Assembly: GCF_031846445.1 (NCBI RefSeq)
Contig: NZ_JAVRHR010000001.1
Span: 868,001 to 932,000, forward strand
DNA from: Croceitalea rosinachiae
GTDB taxonomy: Bacteria; Bacteroidota; Bacteroidia; Flavobacteriales; Flavobacteriaceae
Direction: 5' to 3'
DNA: 64,000 nt
A program made the position numbers and the translations under genes. Of the stretch, positions 8,573 through 17,019 are shown piece after piece. Below the pieces are notes generated by a model. It ran no database searches and was not told the origin of the DNA. It saw only the letters and a program-made list of their open reading frames with translations. The first letter of the stretch is position 1; each line of letters starts with the position of its first letter.

Positions 8573-10009
8573 ATGGAAAAAAATAATTTAGATAACCTAT
8601 TCAAAGACAATCTCAAGAACTTCAATGAAGTTCCTGAAGAAGGTGTTTGGAAAAAAATTGAAGCTTCTTTAGACAAGAATAAAAAGAATAGAGTAGTACC
8701 TATTTGGTGGCAATTAGGAGGTGTCGCGGCATTACTTGCCATACTATTTTATGTGGTGAATCCTTTTGGTTCTAACGAAGGAAATGAAACTATAATTATT
8801 ACAGATATACAGAATACAAAAACAGATAATGAAAATGATATGAAAGAAATTTCACCTATTTCTGAAGAAAAAGAAGGTGTGCAGCCTGTTGAAGTAACGA
8901 GTAATTCAACTGAAAAAAGCAAAACTTCATTAGCTAAAAGTACACAAAAGACTATTTCTAAAGATAATAAAGATCAGCAGCAAGGTTTAGTTGCCAGCAA
9001 TGATAATATCAAGACTAAAAAAGAGCTATCGAACCGACTTCAGATGGCGGAAATACAGAATGATACGATTTCTAATCAACAAGCTATAGCGGAAGTCAGT
9101 ACTCTAAATGAAAAATCATCTTTGAAAAATTCTCAGATTGAAAATCAAAATAGTCTAGAAATTGATGAAGAAAATGCTGTTGGACAGGTTGATAAGACAA
9201 ATGGTACTAAAAAATCTATTTATGATGCCATAGCTGAACAAAATCAAGATGAAAAAGAAGTAATCATTGAAAAAAACCAAAATAGATGGGCAATGGGGCC
9301 TTCTGTAGCGCCTGTATATTTTGATGCTCAGGGTCAAGGATCACCAATTCACTCTAATTTTGCAACCAATTCGAAATCTGGTAGTCTTAATTTGAGCTAT
9401 GGCCTGCAAGTTTCTTATGGTGTAAGCAAAAAATTGAGTATTAGAACTGGTGTTCATAAGGTCGATTTTGGCTATGATACCAATGATGTGGTTTTCTCTT
9501 CTTCTTTGCAGGCCTCCACTAGTGACCTTATAGATAACATTAGCTATTCACAAGCATCGAGAAATTTGGTGGTTGAAAGTAAGTCAAGAAGTCAAGCTGC
9601 AACAAATGACGTTGCTTTTTCTGAATTTAATGCTGCAAGTCCGGCATTAGAGGGGCGTATGGTGCAGCAAATGGGGTATTTAGAAGTCCCTTTAGAATTA
9701 AATTATGCCCTTATCGACAAAAAATTTGGTGTAAATGTTATAGGTGGTGTTAGCTCTCTTTTTCTTATAGATAATTCGGTCTCTTTGGAATCGGGAGGTC
9801 TAGTAACCGAAATGGGTAGTGCAAACAACGTAAATAACGTCAACTTTAGTACCAATGTGGGGCTTGGTTTCAACTATGATTTTTCTTCTAAAATACAATT
9901 GAACTTAGAACCCGTTTTTAAATACCAGTTGAATACTTTTTCTGAAACTGCCGGACGTTTTAGACCATATAGCATTGGGGTTTATAGTGGTATAAATTTT
10001 AAATTTTAA
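8573..10009 (+). CDS. Anti-sigma-like protein with inner-membrane segment and C-terminal outer-membrane beta-barrel
   Basis: 478 residues from the ATG at 8573, preceded by AAGG; an upstream in-frame TTG overlapping the sigma gene seems less likely. Architecture: a cytoplasmic N-terminus (1-42) with NLFKDNLKNFNEVPEEGVWKK, typical of Bacteroidota proteins beside ECF sigma genes; one membrane helix at about 43-65; a long polar low-complexity linker (about 66-235, rich in N, K, E, S, T); and a C-terminal porin-like beta-barrel of about 240 residues. A single chain that can touch both membranes fits the dual membrane-spanning anti-sigma (Dma) type described in Bacteroides. Function here is inferred from architecture and its place after the sigma gene. 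Confidence 0.8.
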   Translation: MEKNNLDNLFKDNLKNFNEVPEEGVWKKIEASLDKNKKNRVVPIWWQLGGVAALLAILFYVVNPFGSNEGNETIIITDIQNTKTDNENDMKEISPISEEKEGVQPVEVTSNSTEKSKTSLAKSTQKTISKDNKDQQQGLVASNDNIKTKKELSNRLQMAEIQNDTISNQQAIAEVSTLNEKSSLKNSQIENQNSLEIDEENAVGQVDKTNGTKKSIYDAIAEQNQDEKEVIIEKNQNRWAMGPSVAPVYFDAQGQGSPIHSNFATNSKSGSLNLSYGLQVSYGVSKKLSIRTGVHKVDFGYDTNDVVFSSSLQASTSDLIDNISYSQASRNLVVESKSRSQAATNDVAFSEFNAASPALEGRMVQQMGYLEVPLELNYALIDKKFGVNVIGGVSSLFLIDNSVSLESGGLVTEMGSANNVNNVNFSTNVGLGFNYDFSSKIQLNLEPVFKYQLNTFSETAGRFRPYSIGVYSGINFKF

Positions 10010-10044
10010 ATGTAGAATAGTTAGTTATCCTTACTGAATTTTCA

Positions 10045-10776
10045 TTAAATTAAGTCTTCTAAAATCATAGCCCTAACCTCTTCTTTAAGGGTTGAGGTGT
10101 CTTCAGAACCCAGTATTTGAGTATAAATAAACTCATTGACAACAACCCGAAGACGACCAGGTTCACCGCTAAAAAAACTCCAAGAAAACCGTTTTTTACA
10201 ATCTAAAAATGAAATTGGAACGACTGGTATATTATGAGCAATGGCCATTCTAAACGCTCCATCTTTAAATTTATCTAACATTATGGTTTCATCAGGAACT
10301 CCGCCTTCAGGAAAAATACAGATACTTAACCCATTGTTTAATCTATTTTGAACACTTCGGTAAACAGCTGTTCTGCTCTTTGGGTCATCCCTATCAACCA
10401 AAATACAAACACGTTTATAGAAAAACCCAAATAAGGGAATCTTCGCCAACTCCTTCTTCCCGACAAAAACAAAAGGGTTTTTGCTTAAATAGAGCATCAA
10501 CATAATATCAATCATACTCGTATGGTTCGCAACCAACATATAACTCTCATTCTTATTTAGGTTTTGATTCCACTGTATTTTTGGAATAAATCCCATTCCA
10601 TACAATATAGTTTTGGCCCATAGATTTCGTGCTAGCCAAAAGAACTGTGTGTATGTTTTCTCTGTTAAAGTCGTCAGTAACAAAAAAGGGAAGAAAATTA
10701 GGATAGGAAGCGCAACAAGAATATAAAACCATATGCGATATACTAGGTGTCCTATGTTTTTTATGAATTGCAGCAC
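10045..10776 (-). CDS. plsC: 1-acyl-sn-glycerol-3-phosphate acyltransferase (PlsC family)
   Basis: Membrane acyltransferase that adds the second acyl chain to lysophosphatidic acid in phospholipid synthesis. The 243 residues carry the HX4D box NHTSMID and the substrate motif FPEGG, after a hydrophobic N-terminus. No ATG is available near the expected start; the GTG at 10776 gives the usual family N-terminus. A TAnnTTTG element sits only 5 bases upstream of this GTG, which would imply a leaderless or nearly leaderless transcript. Confidence 0.9.
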   Translation of the reverse strand: MLQFIKNIGHLVYRIWFYILVALPILIFFPFLLLTTLTEKTYTQFFWLARNLWAKTILYGMGFIPKIQWNQNLNKNESYMLVANHTSMIDIMLMLYLSKNPFVFVGKKELAKIPLFGFFYKRVCILVDRDDPKSRTAVYRSVQNRLNNGLSICIFPEGGVPDETIMLDKFKDGAFRMAIAHNIPVVPISFLDCKKRFSWSFFSGEPGRLRVVVNEFIYTQILGSEDTSTLKEEVRAMILEDLI

Positions 10777-10781
10777 GATTT

Positions 10782-10789
10782 CAAAAGTA
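10782..10789 (-). promoter_or_regulatory. Possible -7 element of plsC
   Basis: On the minus strand the bases read TACTTTTG, an exact match to the Bacteroidota -7 consensus TAnnTTTG. No clear TTTG is present at the -33 position. Its closeness to the plsC GTG is unusual. Confidence 0.3.
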
Positions 10790-10835
10790 GAATTTTTAAC
10801 TATCTTTAAATACCTAACTAAAAAGAAACATAAAA

Positions 10836-11078
10836 ATGGGAATATTATATGCTTTATTAATCGGAGCCTTGGCTGGATGGCTCGCTGGAAAGATCATGAA
10901 GGGCGGCGGCTTTGGAACCCTTGTCAATATTATATTGGGTATTGTAGGTGGGGCTGTCGGAAATTGGCTTTTTGGCATTTTGGGGATTCATATTAGTTCA
11001 GGAATATTGGGCGACCTCATCACTGGGGTGATTGGCGCTTTAGTAATTCTTTTTATCGCCAGTTTGTTTAAAAAATAA
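10836..11078 (+). CDS. GlsB/YeaQ/YmgE-family small membrane protein
   Basis: 80-residue, glycine-rich membrane protein with about three hydrophobic segments (1-20, 28-50, 55-78) and the KIMKGGGFGTLVNIILGIVG core of the transglycosylase-associated / GlsB family. Members are linked to general or envelope stress, but no biochemical role is established. It is transcribed divergently from plsC and precedes trpS by 84 bases. Confidence 0.85.
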   Translation: MGILYALLIGALAGWLAGKIMKGGGFGTLVNIILGIVGGAVGNWLFGILGIHISSGILGDLITGVIGALVILFIASLFKK

Positions 11079-11162
11079 ACCTCCTGTTTTCTTTATAAAA
11101 CTAAGCTTCTCTTCTTTTCTAATCCCTTTGCGATTGTTACATTTACTGCTTAAACTAATCGC

Positions 11163-12131
11163 ATGGCAAGAATATTGACAGGTATACAAAGTACAGGTAT
11201 TCCGCATTTGGGTAACATTTTGGGCGCAATTATACCTGCGATTGAAATGGCCCAAAACCCTGAAAATGAATCTTTTTTGTTCATTGCAGATATGCATTCC
11301 CTTACCCAGGTAAAAAATGGCGAAACCTTAAGAAATAATACCTATGCTACTGCAGCTACTTGGCTAGCTTTTGGATTGGATTTTGAAAAAACCGTTTTTT
11401 ATCGTCAAAGCGATGTGCCACAAGTGACGGAACTTGCTTGGTATCTGAGTTGTTTTTTCCCTTATCAACGTTTGACCCTTGCACATTCTTTTAAAGATAA
11501 AGCAGACCGATTAGAAGATGTGAATGCAGGACTTTTTACTTATCCAATGTTAATGGCTGCTGACATTCTTCTTTATGATGCCGATATTGTTCCTGTAGGC
11601 AAAGACCAATCGCAACATTTAGAAATGACACGTGATGTTGCGTCAAGGTTTCATGCTCAGTTTGGTGAAACCTTTGTAATGCCTGACACTAAATTACAGG
11701 AAGACACTATGTACGTTCCTGGAACTGATGGTCAGAAAATGAGCAAAAGTAAAGGTAATACCATAAATATCTTTCAGACGGAGAAAAAACTACGCAAACA
11801 ATTAATGGGTATTGTTACCGACAGTATTCCTATGGAAGACCCAAAAGACCCTACCAATGACAATGTCTTTGCGCTGTACAAGCTTTTAGCTGCTCAAGAA
11901 GAAATTGAGACCATGAGCGCCAATTATTTAGCAGGTAATTTTGGGTATGGGCATGCAAAACAGGCGCTTTATGAGGTACTACTTCAAAAATTTGAAGAAC
12001 CACGCGAGAGATTTGAATATTACATGAACAACCTCAAAGAAGTAGATGATGCTTTGGCTTTAGGCGCAGAAAAAGCTCGAAAAGTTGCTGATGAAGTACT
12101 TGCTAGAGTTCGGAGTAAGATTGGGTATTAA
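11163..12131 (+). CDS. trpS: Tryptophanyl-tRNA synthetase
   Basis: Class I aminoacyl-tRNA synthetase charging tRNA-Trp. The 322 residues show the HIGH-type motif as GIPHLGNILG (residues 12-21) and the KMSKS loop as KMSKSKGN, with the compact bacterial architecture. The ATG at 11163 is the natural start because the conserved opening ARILTGIQSTG follows at once. Apparently monocistronic. A 204-base gap separates it from the convergent dprA gene. Confidence 0.96.
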   Translation: MARILTGIQSTGIPHLGNILGAIIPAIEMAQNPENESFLFIADMHSLTQVKNGETLRNNTYATAATWLAFGLDFEKTVFYRQSDVPQVTELAWYLSCFFPYQRLTLAHSFKDKADRLEDVNAGLFTYPMLMAADILLYDADIVPVGKDQSQHLEMTRDVASRFHAQFGETFVMPDTKLQEDTMYVPGTDGQKMSKSKGNTINIFQTEKKLRKQLMGIVTDSIPMEDPKDPTNDNVFALYKLLAAQEEIETMSANYLAGNFGYGHAKQALYEVLLQKFEEPRERFEYYMNNLKEVDDALALGAEKARKVADEVLARVRSKIGY

Positions 12132-12335
12132 GATGTTTTAGTCCATTTGTATATTCGTCGAAGGTTTTTTGTTTCTAATTACTAAGTAGTTCAGCATTGT
12201 ATTTGTATTCTTGATGGAGTAAATACAAATTGAACGGTCTAAAAACATAAACCTACTGCTTAAAGGTATTTTTACCTAGAACGCCCATTCTGTCTCAAAA
12301 AAATCGATAAGTCGTTGTTTTTGAAAAGGTGTTTT

Positions 12336-13439
12336 TCAGATGGCTTCAAACAATTTACCAGGCAACGGACGAATCACACCTTTCATCTCCATGTTCAATA
12401 GTGTGGAGGAAACTTTAAAAATTGGCAAGTTGCATGCCAAAGCCACGGTGTCCAGTAATTGTTTGCCGTTTAATTGTAAGTATTGGTAGATAGACTTTTC
12501 TGTTTCATCGAGTTCAATGAAAAGCTCTTTTTGAGCAGGCGGTTTTTGCACTTTATCGACCTCCCACCCTAATAAGTAGACTAAATCACCCGCTGAAGTA
12601 AGCAATTGTGCCTTTTGCTGCTTGATTAAGTTATTACAACCCAAGCTATATTTATCTGTTGTACGGCCAGGTACGGCAAAAACATCGCGATTATAACTAT
12701 GAGCAATGTCAGCTGTAACCAAACTACCCCCTTTTTCGGCAGATTCTACAACAATCGTTGCCTCGGTAAGACCAGCTATAATTCGGTTTCGTTTTAAAAA
12801 ATTTTCCCTTTCTGGGTTACTGCTACTCCAGAACTCTGTTAAAAACCCTCCATTTTTTTCAATAGGGGCTACATACTTCTTATGTACTTTAGGGTAAATT
12901 TGATTCAACCCATGGGCCAAACAGCCTATGGTTTGCAAGCCTTGTTCCATTGCTGCACGCTGAATTGTAATATCGACTCCATATGCAAATCCACTAACAA
13001 TAATAGGGTCTAACGGGGCAATATCTTCAATAAATTGCTCACAAAAGGCTTGACCATAACTTGTAATGTTACGTGTACCTACAACACTTATGACCTTCTT
13101 GTTATCTAAATCAATATTTCCTGATCTAAATAATAGAATGGGGCCATCTATACAGTGCTTCAATCCATTTGGATAATCGTCATCTAAAAAATAGCTGTAC
13201 CCAATATCATTTGTTTTAATGAATTGGTATTCTGCTTCTGCCGCCTCTAGGTGCTCAGCATCTTTAAGACCACTTAGTGTAAAAGCACCGACACCCTCAA
13301 TTTTTAATAAGTGTTGTTTTTTTTCTTCGAAAATGACTGTCGCAGAACCACACCTATCTAATAATTTTTTTGCTATAACATCACCTATATTAGGAATTCT
13401 CTGTAGTCTTAGTAAGGCAATAAGTTCATTTTTTAACAT
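12336..13439 (-). CDS. dprA: DNA-processing protein DprA (Smf)
   Basis: Loads RecA on incoming single-stranded DNA during natural transformation. 367 residues from the ATG at 13439 (a TTG just before would add one residue). An N-terminal helix-hairpin-helix-like segment is followed by the Rossmann core (VVGTRNITSYG, SGFAYGVD, FLKRNRIIAGL, EKGGSLVTADIA, VFAVPGR) and a C-terminal winged-helix (about 300-367). Other competence genes are not visible nearby. Confidence 0.93.
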   Translation of the reverse strand: MLKNELIALLRLQRIPNIGDVIAKKLLDRCGSATVIFEEKKQHLLKIEGVGAFTLSGLKDAEHLEAAEAEYQFIKTNDIGYSYFLDDDYPNGLKHCIDGPILLFRSGNIDLDNKKVISVVGTRNITSYGQAFCEQFIEDIAPLDPIIVSGFAYGVDITIQRAAMEQGLQTIGCLAHGLNQIYPKVHKKYVAPIEKNGGFLTEFWSSSNPERENFLKRNRIIAGLTEATIVVESAEKGGSLVTADIAHSYNRDVFAVPGRTTDKYSLGCNNLIKQQKAQLLTSAGDLVYLLGWEVDKVQKPPAQKELFIELDETEKSIYQYLQLNGKQLLDTVALACNLPIFKVSSTLLNMEMKGVIRPLPGKLFEAI

Positions 13440-13543
13440 CAATACTACAGCTTATGTTTTTCACAAAATACACAAATTAGAATGTTAATAAAAAGTTATC
13501 AGGACTATTTTGTCCTTGTGGTTTTTTTGTAATATTTGCTTTT

Positions 13544-14497
13544 ATGCGAGTAGAACACTATATCAAAGAATTGCTATATAGATATAACTGTGTAGTTATG
13601 CCTGAATTTGGTGCTTTTCTTGCACATTCTGCCTCTGCTAAACTTGATACTAGTTCAAATACCTTATATCCGCCCACTAAAACCATTTCATTTAACGAAC
13701 AACTTTCAAAGAATGATGGGCTACTGGTTTCCCATATTTCAAAGGCTAAAAAGCTTTCTTATGAAGATATGTTGGAAGAAATAAATACTACTTCGAAAAA
13801 CTGGAAAGAAACCTTACAAAATGGCGATAAAGTAGTATTATTTGGCATAGGGACCTTATTTCTCAATTCAGAGGGCAAAGTCCAATTTAATCCTGAAGAA
13901 AAAGTAAATTATTTAACCTCTTCATTCGGATTGGCTTCTTTTGCAGCTACACCAATAATCCGTGAAACGTTGAAGGAAGCAGTAGAAGAGCTTGAAGAAC
14001 TAATTCCTTTCATTATAACCCCTGAGCAAAGAGAGAAAACTTCTTTTCGCTCTTATTTAAAATATGCGGCAGTTGGCTTGGTATTGTTTTCTATGGGTAT
14101 TTCTGGATACCAATTTTATAATCAAAATCAGCAGAAGCAACAATTGGTAAATCAAAATGCACAAGAAGAGGTTTCGCGACATATTCAAGAGGCTACTTTT
14201 TTTGATAGTGCACCTATTGAATTACCTTCTTTACATATAGAAATCAATAAAAAAGAAAAGCTGAAAGGCCCATTGCATCATGTAATTGCCGGTGCATTCA
14301 GAATAAGAGATAACGCTAACAAAAAAGTGGCACAACTAAAACGGCAGGGGTATGATGCTAGTTATATCGGAGCCAACAAGTATGGTCTGCACCAAGTATC
14401 TTATTCTAGTTTTAGTGATAATACTGAAGCCTTAAAACTGTACCGGAAAATTAAGCGCACCATCTCGCCAGATGTTTGGATTCTTTCAGAGAAATAG
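13544..14497 (+). CDS. HU-CCDC81 and SPOR domain protein
   Basis: 317 residues. The N-terminal ~140 residues match the two HU/CCDC81-like domains found in Bacteroidota (opening VEHYIKELLYRYNCVVMPEF, then GIGTLFLNSEGK). One membrane helix follows at about 175-192, and the last ~75 residues form a SPOR domain (VIAGAFRIRDNANKKVAQLK) that typically binds denuded glycan at division sites. This suggests a membrane protein linking a cytoplasmic HU-like module with septal peptidoglycan; the role of the HU part is unknown. Confidence 0.88.
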   Translation: MRVEHYIKELLYRYNCVVMPEFGAFLAHSASAKLDTSSNTLYPPTKTISFNEQLSKNDGLLVSHISKAKKLSYEDMLEEINTTSKNWKETLQNGDKVVLFGIGTLFLNSEGKVQFNPEEKVNYLTSSFGLASFAATPIIRETLKEAVEELEELIPFIITPEQREKTSFRSYLKYAAVGLVLFSMGISGYQFYNQNQQKQQLVNQNAQEEVSRHIQEATFFDSAPIELPSLHIEINKKEKLKGPLHHVIAGAFRIRDNANKKVAQLKRQGYDASYIGANKYGLHQVSYSSFSDNTEALKLYRKIKRTISPDVWILSEK

Positions 14498-14531
14498 TTC
14501 TTATTCCGTCTAATCCCATCTACAACTTCAA

Positions 14532-14539
14532 TATCTTTG
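14532..14539 (+). promoter_or_regulatory. -7 promoter element of the thioesterase gene
   Basis: TATCTTTG, an exact match to TAnnTTTG, 15 bases upstream of the ATG at 14555 and about 35 bases after the previous gene's stop. The -33 side is not convincing. It supports the ATG rather than the overlapping TTG at 14537 as the true start. Confidence 0.45.
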
Positions 14540-14554
14540 CGCAAAATTTCAAAG

Positions 14555-15067
14555 ATGCGCGCAAAAAAACCAAGTGAGTCAAGAACCATAATGACCGATA
14601 TGGTCTTGCCAAGTGAAACCAATCCTTTAAACAACCTGTTTGGGGGCGAATTATTGGCTCGGATGGATCGCGCCGCTAGTATTGCTGCTCGAAGGCACAG
14701 CAGGCGAATAACAGTTACAGCATCTGTAAACCATGTGGCCTTTAATCGTTCCGTGCCATTAGGAAGCGTTGTTACCGTAGAGGCAGCTGTTTCAAGAGCA
14801 TTTATGACCTCAATGGAAATCTTTATTGATGTTTGGATGGAAGACCGTTTTACGGGCGAAAAAACAAAAGCCAACGAGGCCATTTACACTTTTGTGGCCG
14901 TAGATGAAACCGGAACCCCAACCGAAGTGCCACCATTAACCCCAGAAACTGAAATTGAAAAGGAGCGTTTTGTGGCAGCCTTAAGGAGAAAACAATTGAG
15001 TTTGGTTTTAGCAGGAAAAATGAAACCAACCGAAGCTACTGAACTACGTGCCTTATTTATGGGTTAG
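14555..15067 (+). CDS. Acyl-CoA thioesterase (hotdog fold, YciA/BACH type)
   Basis: Hydrolyses acyl-CoA to free acid and CoA. 170 residues from the ATG at 14555. The family segment NNLFGGELLARMDRAA contains the presumed catalytic Asp38, followed by TASVNHVAFN and the FVAVDETG strand; the C-terminal helical tail ends TELRALFMG. A second, decayed copy of the last three quarters lies 1.3 kb downstream (about 15987-16410). The stop is 18 bases before the end of the convergent lipoprotein gene. Confidence 0.93.
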   Translation: MRAKKPSESRTIMTDMVLPSETNPLNNLFGGELLARMDRAASIAARRHSRRITVTASVNHVAFNRSVPLGSVVTVEAAVSRAFMTSMEIFIDVWMEDRFTGEKTKANEAIYTFVAVDETGTPTEVPPLTPETEIEKERFVAALRRKQLSLVLAGKMKPTEATELRALFMG

Positions 15068-15085
15068 TTATCTATTCTAAGAGAA

Positions 15086-15808
15086 TCAATATTCAAAGAC
15101 GAAACGGCTCTCTTGTCCATCCGTTGGCACAATAAATTCCCCCTGTTCCAACAAACCCTTATTTCGAATTGAATAATGAATGAATATGTCACTGTTTTCT
15201 ATGATATCCATTTTATAGATGTTTGGCGCATCATCAGGGTCGATTCTTGAACCAACAGAACTGCCACCGTCAAATTCAAATAAATTTCCCTCCCTATCAA
15301 TTGAAAATCTTTGAAGAGAAGAATTATGAGTAATCGAAAAGCCCAAAGTATCTAAGGTATTTGAGTTTTTTCGCACTTCAATCTCAAATAATTCCAACCG
15401 CTCCAAATTAAATGAGGGCATGCTGTATCTTGAGTTATTGAAGGGAAGGTTTTCAATCTCATTAACATATATTTGACTTATACTGTCAATAAAGACCCTT
15501 TCTCTCCATGAATTGATTTCAAGGTTTATTTCATCTGCATTTTCAGGAAAAGTTGAAACAATTCTGTAGTTTCCGGATGCGTCTAGAAATCCACTACCTA
15601 ATACTACAAAATCTCCGCCTCCGGTAAACCAACCAGCAGACCTGAAAGCAGTAACATTTATTGGAATCATGCTTAAGTCAATATCAACAGAAGATGTAAT
15701 CTGACCTTCCACAATTAATTGCCTATCCTCATCAAATAGTAATTCTGAATCTCTAGTGCAACTTGAAAAGGCTAGAATCAAAGTTAAGAATACAACAACC
15801 TTTCTCAT
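15086..15808 (-). CDS. Lipoprotein of unknown function, related to the one at 17020-17757
   Basis: 240 residues with a lipoprotein signal (LAFSSC, Cys17). The mature part looks beta-rich. Family not recognised. It appears paralogous to the 245-residue protein at 17020-17757: both begin after the Cys with an acidic run then a QRLL/RQLIVE strand, both have a DTLxxS segment in the second half, and both end in an aromatic-acidic tail (RFVFEY versus SFEFEF). Each sits convergent to a copy of the thioesterase gene, or one gene away from it. Confidence 0.75.
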   Translation of the reverse strand: MRKVVVFLTLILAFSSCTRDSELLFDEDRQLIVEGQITSSVDIDLSMIPINVTAFRSAGWFTGGGDFVVLGSGFLDASGNYRIVSTFPENADEINLEINSWRERVFIDSISQIYVNEIENLPFNNSRYSMPSFNLERLELFEIEVRKNSNTLDTLGFSITHNSSLQRFSIDREGNLFEFDGGSSVGSRIDPDDAPNIYKMDIIENSDIFIHYSIRNKGLLEQGEFIVPTDGQESRFVFEY

Positions 15809-15944
15809 AACTATATAAAGAAACTAAAAATAAGCTGGAACCAGATTAATTTATCGTAAACTATTAAAAGTTATCAGGGTAAAGACTAAAGTGTTGGCAT
15901 CTAACTATGTCATCCAACAATTTCATATCTGCTGAAGCAAGTTA

Positions 15945-15992
15945 AAACTCATTAATTTCGATATTGACGATAATGCGTTCTTTTTTAGGAGA
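15945..15992 (-). pseudogene. Fragment resembling the C-terminal part of an aldo/keto reductase
   Basis: On the minus strand these 16 codons read SPKKERIIVNIEINEF then stop. The intact aldo/keto reductase at 17824-18660 has SSKKERIIANADIFDF in its NADPH-binding region (17911-17958): 10 of 16 identical with two more Asp/Glu swaps. The fragment directly abuts the start of thioesterase homology. I infer a rearrangement breakpoint. The match is short, so chance remains possible. Confidence 0.4.
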
Positions 15993-16410
15993 GTTTTTAG
16001 CTTGAATGTATCGCGCCGCCAGTATAGCGTCCATAAGGAATAGTATAGGAATAACTGTGACTGCCTCTGTAAAACAAGTGGCCTTTAATCGTTCCGTGCT
16101 ATTAGGAAGCGTTGTTACCGTAGAAGCAGCCGTTTCTCGAGCATTTAGAACTTCAATGGAAATCTTTATTGATGTTTGGATGGAAGACCGTTTTACGGGC
16201 GAAAGAACCAAGGCAAACGAGGCCATTTACACTTTTGTGGCTGTTGATGAAACCGGAAACCCAACCGAAGTGCCTCCAATAACCCCAGAAACTGAAATTG
16301 AAAAGGAACGTTTTGTGGCAGCCTTAAGGAGAAAACAATTAAGTTTAGTCTTGGCAGGAAAAATGAAACCTACCGAAGCTACTGAACTACGTGCCTTATT
16401 TATGGGTTAG
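15987..16410 (+). pseudogene. Truncated, stop-containing copy of the acyl-CoA thioesterase
   Basis: Homology to the gene at 14555-15067 starts near its codon 30 and runs to the stop. At the codon equal to Arg36 the copy has TGA (GEFLA-stop-MYR versus GELLARMDR), and everything upstream is missing. From the ATG at 16006 a 134-residue frame stays open and is about 90% identical to the intact protein (13 differences), but the catalytic Asp is Tyr, and NH in TASVNHVAF is KQ. Differences cluster in the first 50 residues; the last 85 are nearly identical. Likely a pseudogene. Its TAG overlaps the stop of the convergent gene (TTAG at 16407-16410). Confidence 0.82.
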
Positions 16411-17015
16411 AGCACATAAAACTTTAACCCGACAGATGGTGAAAAAATAGAGGTATTTCCAAAAACACTATCAAGCTCTGAGGGGCGCTCTATCGACCAA
16501 AAATCCCAATTATTTTGAAGTCCAATATAAAATCCTAACCAATAATTTAAGCGATAAGAAAAGTTCAAACTTGCCATCATCGCAAAGCCAGTATCGTTAA
16601 AGCGTCGAAAATCCCTCTCATTTCTTAGGGTAGCGCTGCCAAACCCAATGGTTGCTTCTATTTGAAAATCATTCTTATTTTCCAGTAAAGAATATCCTGC
16701 AGAAACAAAAAAATGGGTAATGCTACTTGCGTTAATCGGACCAACCAATTCTTGATCCATAACCCTTCCTTTAAATGCTTGAAATTGTAATCCGAGTAGA
16801 AGTCTTTCGCCAGCATTTACTTGGGCTTCAATATTTACTCCATTCCAAGTGTCATACCCATCAGCAATAAAGTTATTACCATAAGCGGAAGGCACTAAAA
16901 AACCTATTTTTCCTTGTCCAATAACATCGTAATAATAACCAGGTTTTTCATTCATCTCTTCATCTTCTTGAGCATTTAACGCATAAGACAAAAGCACGAG
17001 AAATAATACGCCCAT
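16407..17015 (-). CDS. Probable outer-membrane beta-barrel protein
   Basis: 202 residues from the ATG at 17015, which gives a clean signal peptide (MGVLFLVLLSYALNAQ, cleaved before EDEE). A longer frame from 17060 would overlap the preceding gene and is rejected. The mature protein alternates hydrophobic and polar residues in strands with aromatic ends (FFVSAGYSL, ASLNFSYRL, FYIGLQNNW, VGLKFYVL) typical of small porin-like barrels. It follows the lipoprotein gene at 17020-17757 by 4 bases, so the two are probably co-expressed. Function unknown. Confidence 0.7.
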   Translation of the reverse strand: MGVLFLVLLSYALNAQEDEEMNEKPGYYYDVIGQGKIGFLVPSAYGNNFIADGYDTWNGVNIEAQVNAGERLLLGLQFQAFKGRVMDQELVGPINASSITHFFVSAGYSLLENKNDFQIEATIGFGSATLRNERDFRRFNDTGFAMMASLNFSYRLNYWLGFYIGLQNNWDFWSIERPSELDSVFGNTSIFSPSVGLKFYVL

Positions 17016-17019
17016 TTTT

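Noticed and set aside
12201..12230. 9-bp inverted repeat ATTTGTATT / AATACAAAT in the trpS-dprA gap
   Set aside because: AT-only arms with a 12-base loop and no T-run; too weak to call a terminator or operator.
12282..12338. In-frame extension of dprA beyond its TGA (19 codons to TAG)
   Set aside because: A 19-codon open stretch is expected often by chance and dprA already ends at its usual length, so no readthrough is claimed.
15942..16226. 94-codon minus-strand frame across the thioesterase copy
   Set aside because: All but its last 16 codons are antisense to the thioesterase copy, and a similar antisense frame exists on the intact gene. Only the reductase-like end was kept as a fragment.
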